Source: Planifilum fimeticola (GTDB lineage Bacteria > Bacillota > Bacilli > Thermoactinomycetales > DSM-44946). Taken from it: a stretch of 64,000 bases of DNA. The DNA is taken from positions 169,754 to 233,753 of the forward strand of contig NZ_PVNE01000002.1 in assembly GCF_003001905.1 (NCBI RefSeq), read 5' to 3'. The translations under genes and the position numbers were made by a program. The notes under the pieces were generated by a model, which was not told where the DNA came from, ran no database searches, and saw only the letters and a list, made by a program, of their open reading frames with translations. Positions 63,943-64,000 of this stretch are shown here, piece after piece. Within the stretch, counting starts at the first letter, position 1, and every line of letters starts with the position of its first letter.

Positions 63943-63947
63943 TTGAA

Positions 63948-63969
63948 TTCGGAATAAAACAATTCCGAA
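63948..63969 (+). repeat. Inverted repeat at right edge
   Basis: TTCGGAAT (63948-63955) and ATTCCGAA (63962-63969) flank six bases, just before a possible start codon. This could be an operator or part of an insertion-sequence end. Confidence 0.4.
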
Positions 63970-63982
63970 GGAAGGTTTTTAT

Positions 63983-64000
63983 ATGTTCAGGACGAACCCA
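63983..64000 (+). CDS. Possible start of a new gene (cut by window end)
   Basis: ATG at 63983 follows GAAGGAAGG by six to eight bases and reads MFRTNP to the end of the window. Only six codons are visible, so no function can be given; a transposase is possible because of the repeats just upstream. Confidence 0.35.

Overview
The window looks like chromosomal DNA of a moderately GC-rich, endospore-forming Bacillales bacterium, probably a thermoactinomycete-type lineage. The evidence is a B. subtilis-like gene order (ysmB-racE-gerM-rph-ysnA-ysnB, then tig-clpP-clpX-lonB-lonA-engB), a spore-germination lipoprotein, sigma-A promoters of the Gram-positive type, strong Shine-Dalgarno sites with many GTG/TTG starts, and [4Fe-4S] ferredoxin, MhqR and WrbA homologues of Bacillus type. 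The family assignment is inference from composition and gene order, not from a marker gene.

Region 1 (1-9999) is a catabolic and transport locus. A PucR-type regulator faces a tightly packed operon: tartrate/D-malate-type dehydrogenase, SDR, a complete ECF vitamin-type transporter (A1, A2, T and a dedicated S protein), a P1/DmpA-type self-processing hydrolase, an M20 amidohydrolase and an aldehyde dehydrogenase. The enzyme set matches, step for step, the biochemically described but genetically poorly known degradation of pantothenate (vitamin B5) to 2-oxoisovalerate and beta-alanine. This is the most interesting hypothesis in the window. A separately promoted acyl-CoA ligase and enoyl-CoA hydratase pair follows (10.3-12.8 kb).

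Region 2 (13-31.3 kb) handles xylan and glucuronoxylan breakdown products. It contains a CUT1 sugar importer without its own ATPase, a ROK/XylR repressor, the xylFGH xylose importer, xylB, a class I (actinobacterial/Thermus-type) xylA, a divergent uronate isomerase, a decayed GH52 beta-xylosidase remnant, GH67 alpha-glucuronidase, mannonate dehydratase, fructuronate reductase and a mutarotase.

Region 3 (31.3-41.7 kb) is redox and stress related. It has an MFS exporter, then an operon of DUF2249 proteins, an oxidase-subunit-I/NnrS-like membrane protein and a SufT/MIP18-like protein preceded by a textbook FNR-type site at -41.5. Next come a nitroreductase, a ferredoxin with its own FNR-type site, WrbA and an MhqR-like repressor with two MhqR-type operators. 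A cyclase and FAH-family pair and a Tat-exported PhoD phosphatase complete the region.

Region 4 (41.9-59.5 kb) is conserved housekeeping: ysmB, racE, gerM, rph, rdgB, ysnB, tRNA-Arg(UCU), tig, clpP, clpX, lonB, lonA, engB and ddl. It is interrupted right after the tRNA by an AT-richer island (about 46.7-49.9 kb) with a twice-frameshifted HAD phosphatase and two lipoproteins, one carrying a VWA domain. Region 5 (59.6-64 kb) has a LiaF-like membrane protein, an EamA exporter and a NarL-type two-component system. The window ends at the start of a possible insertion sequence.
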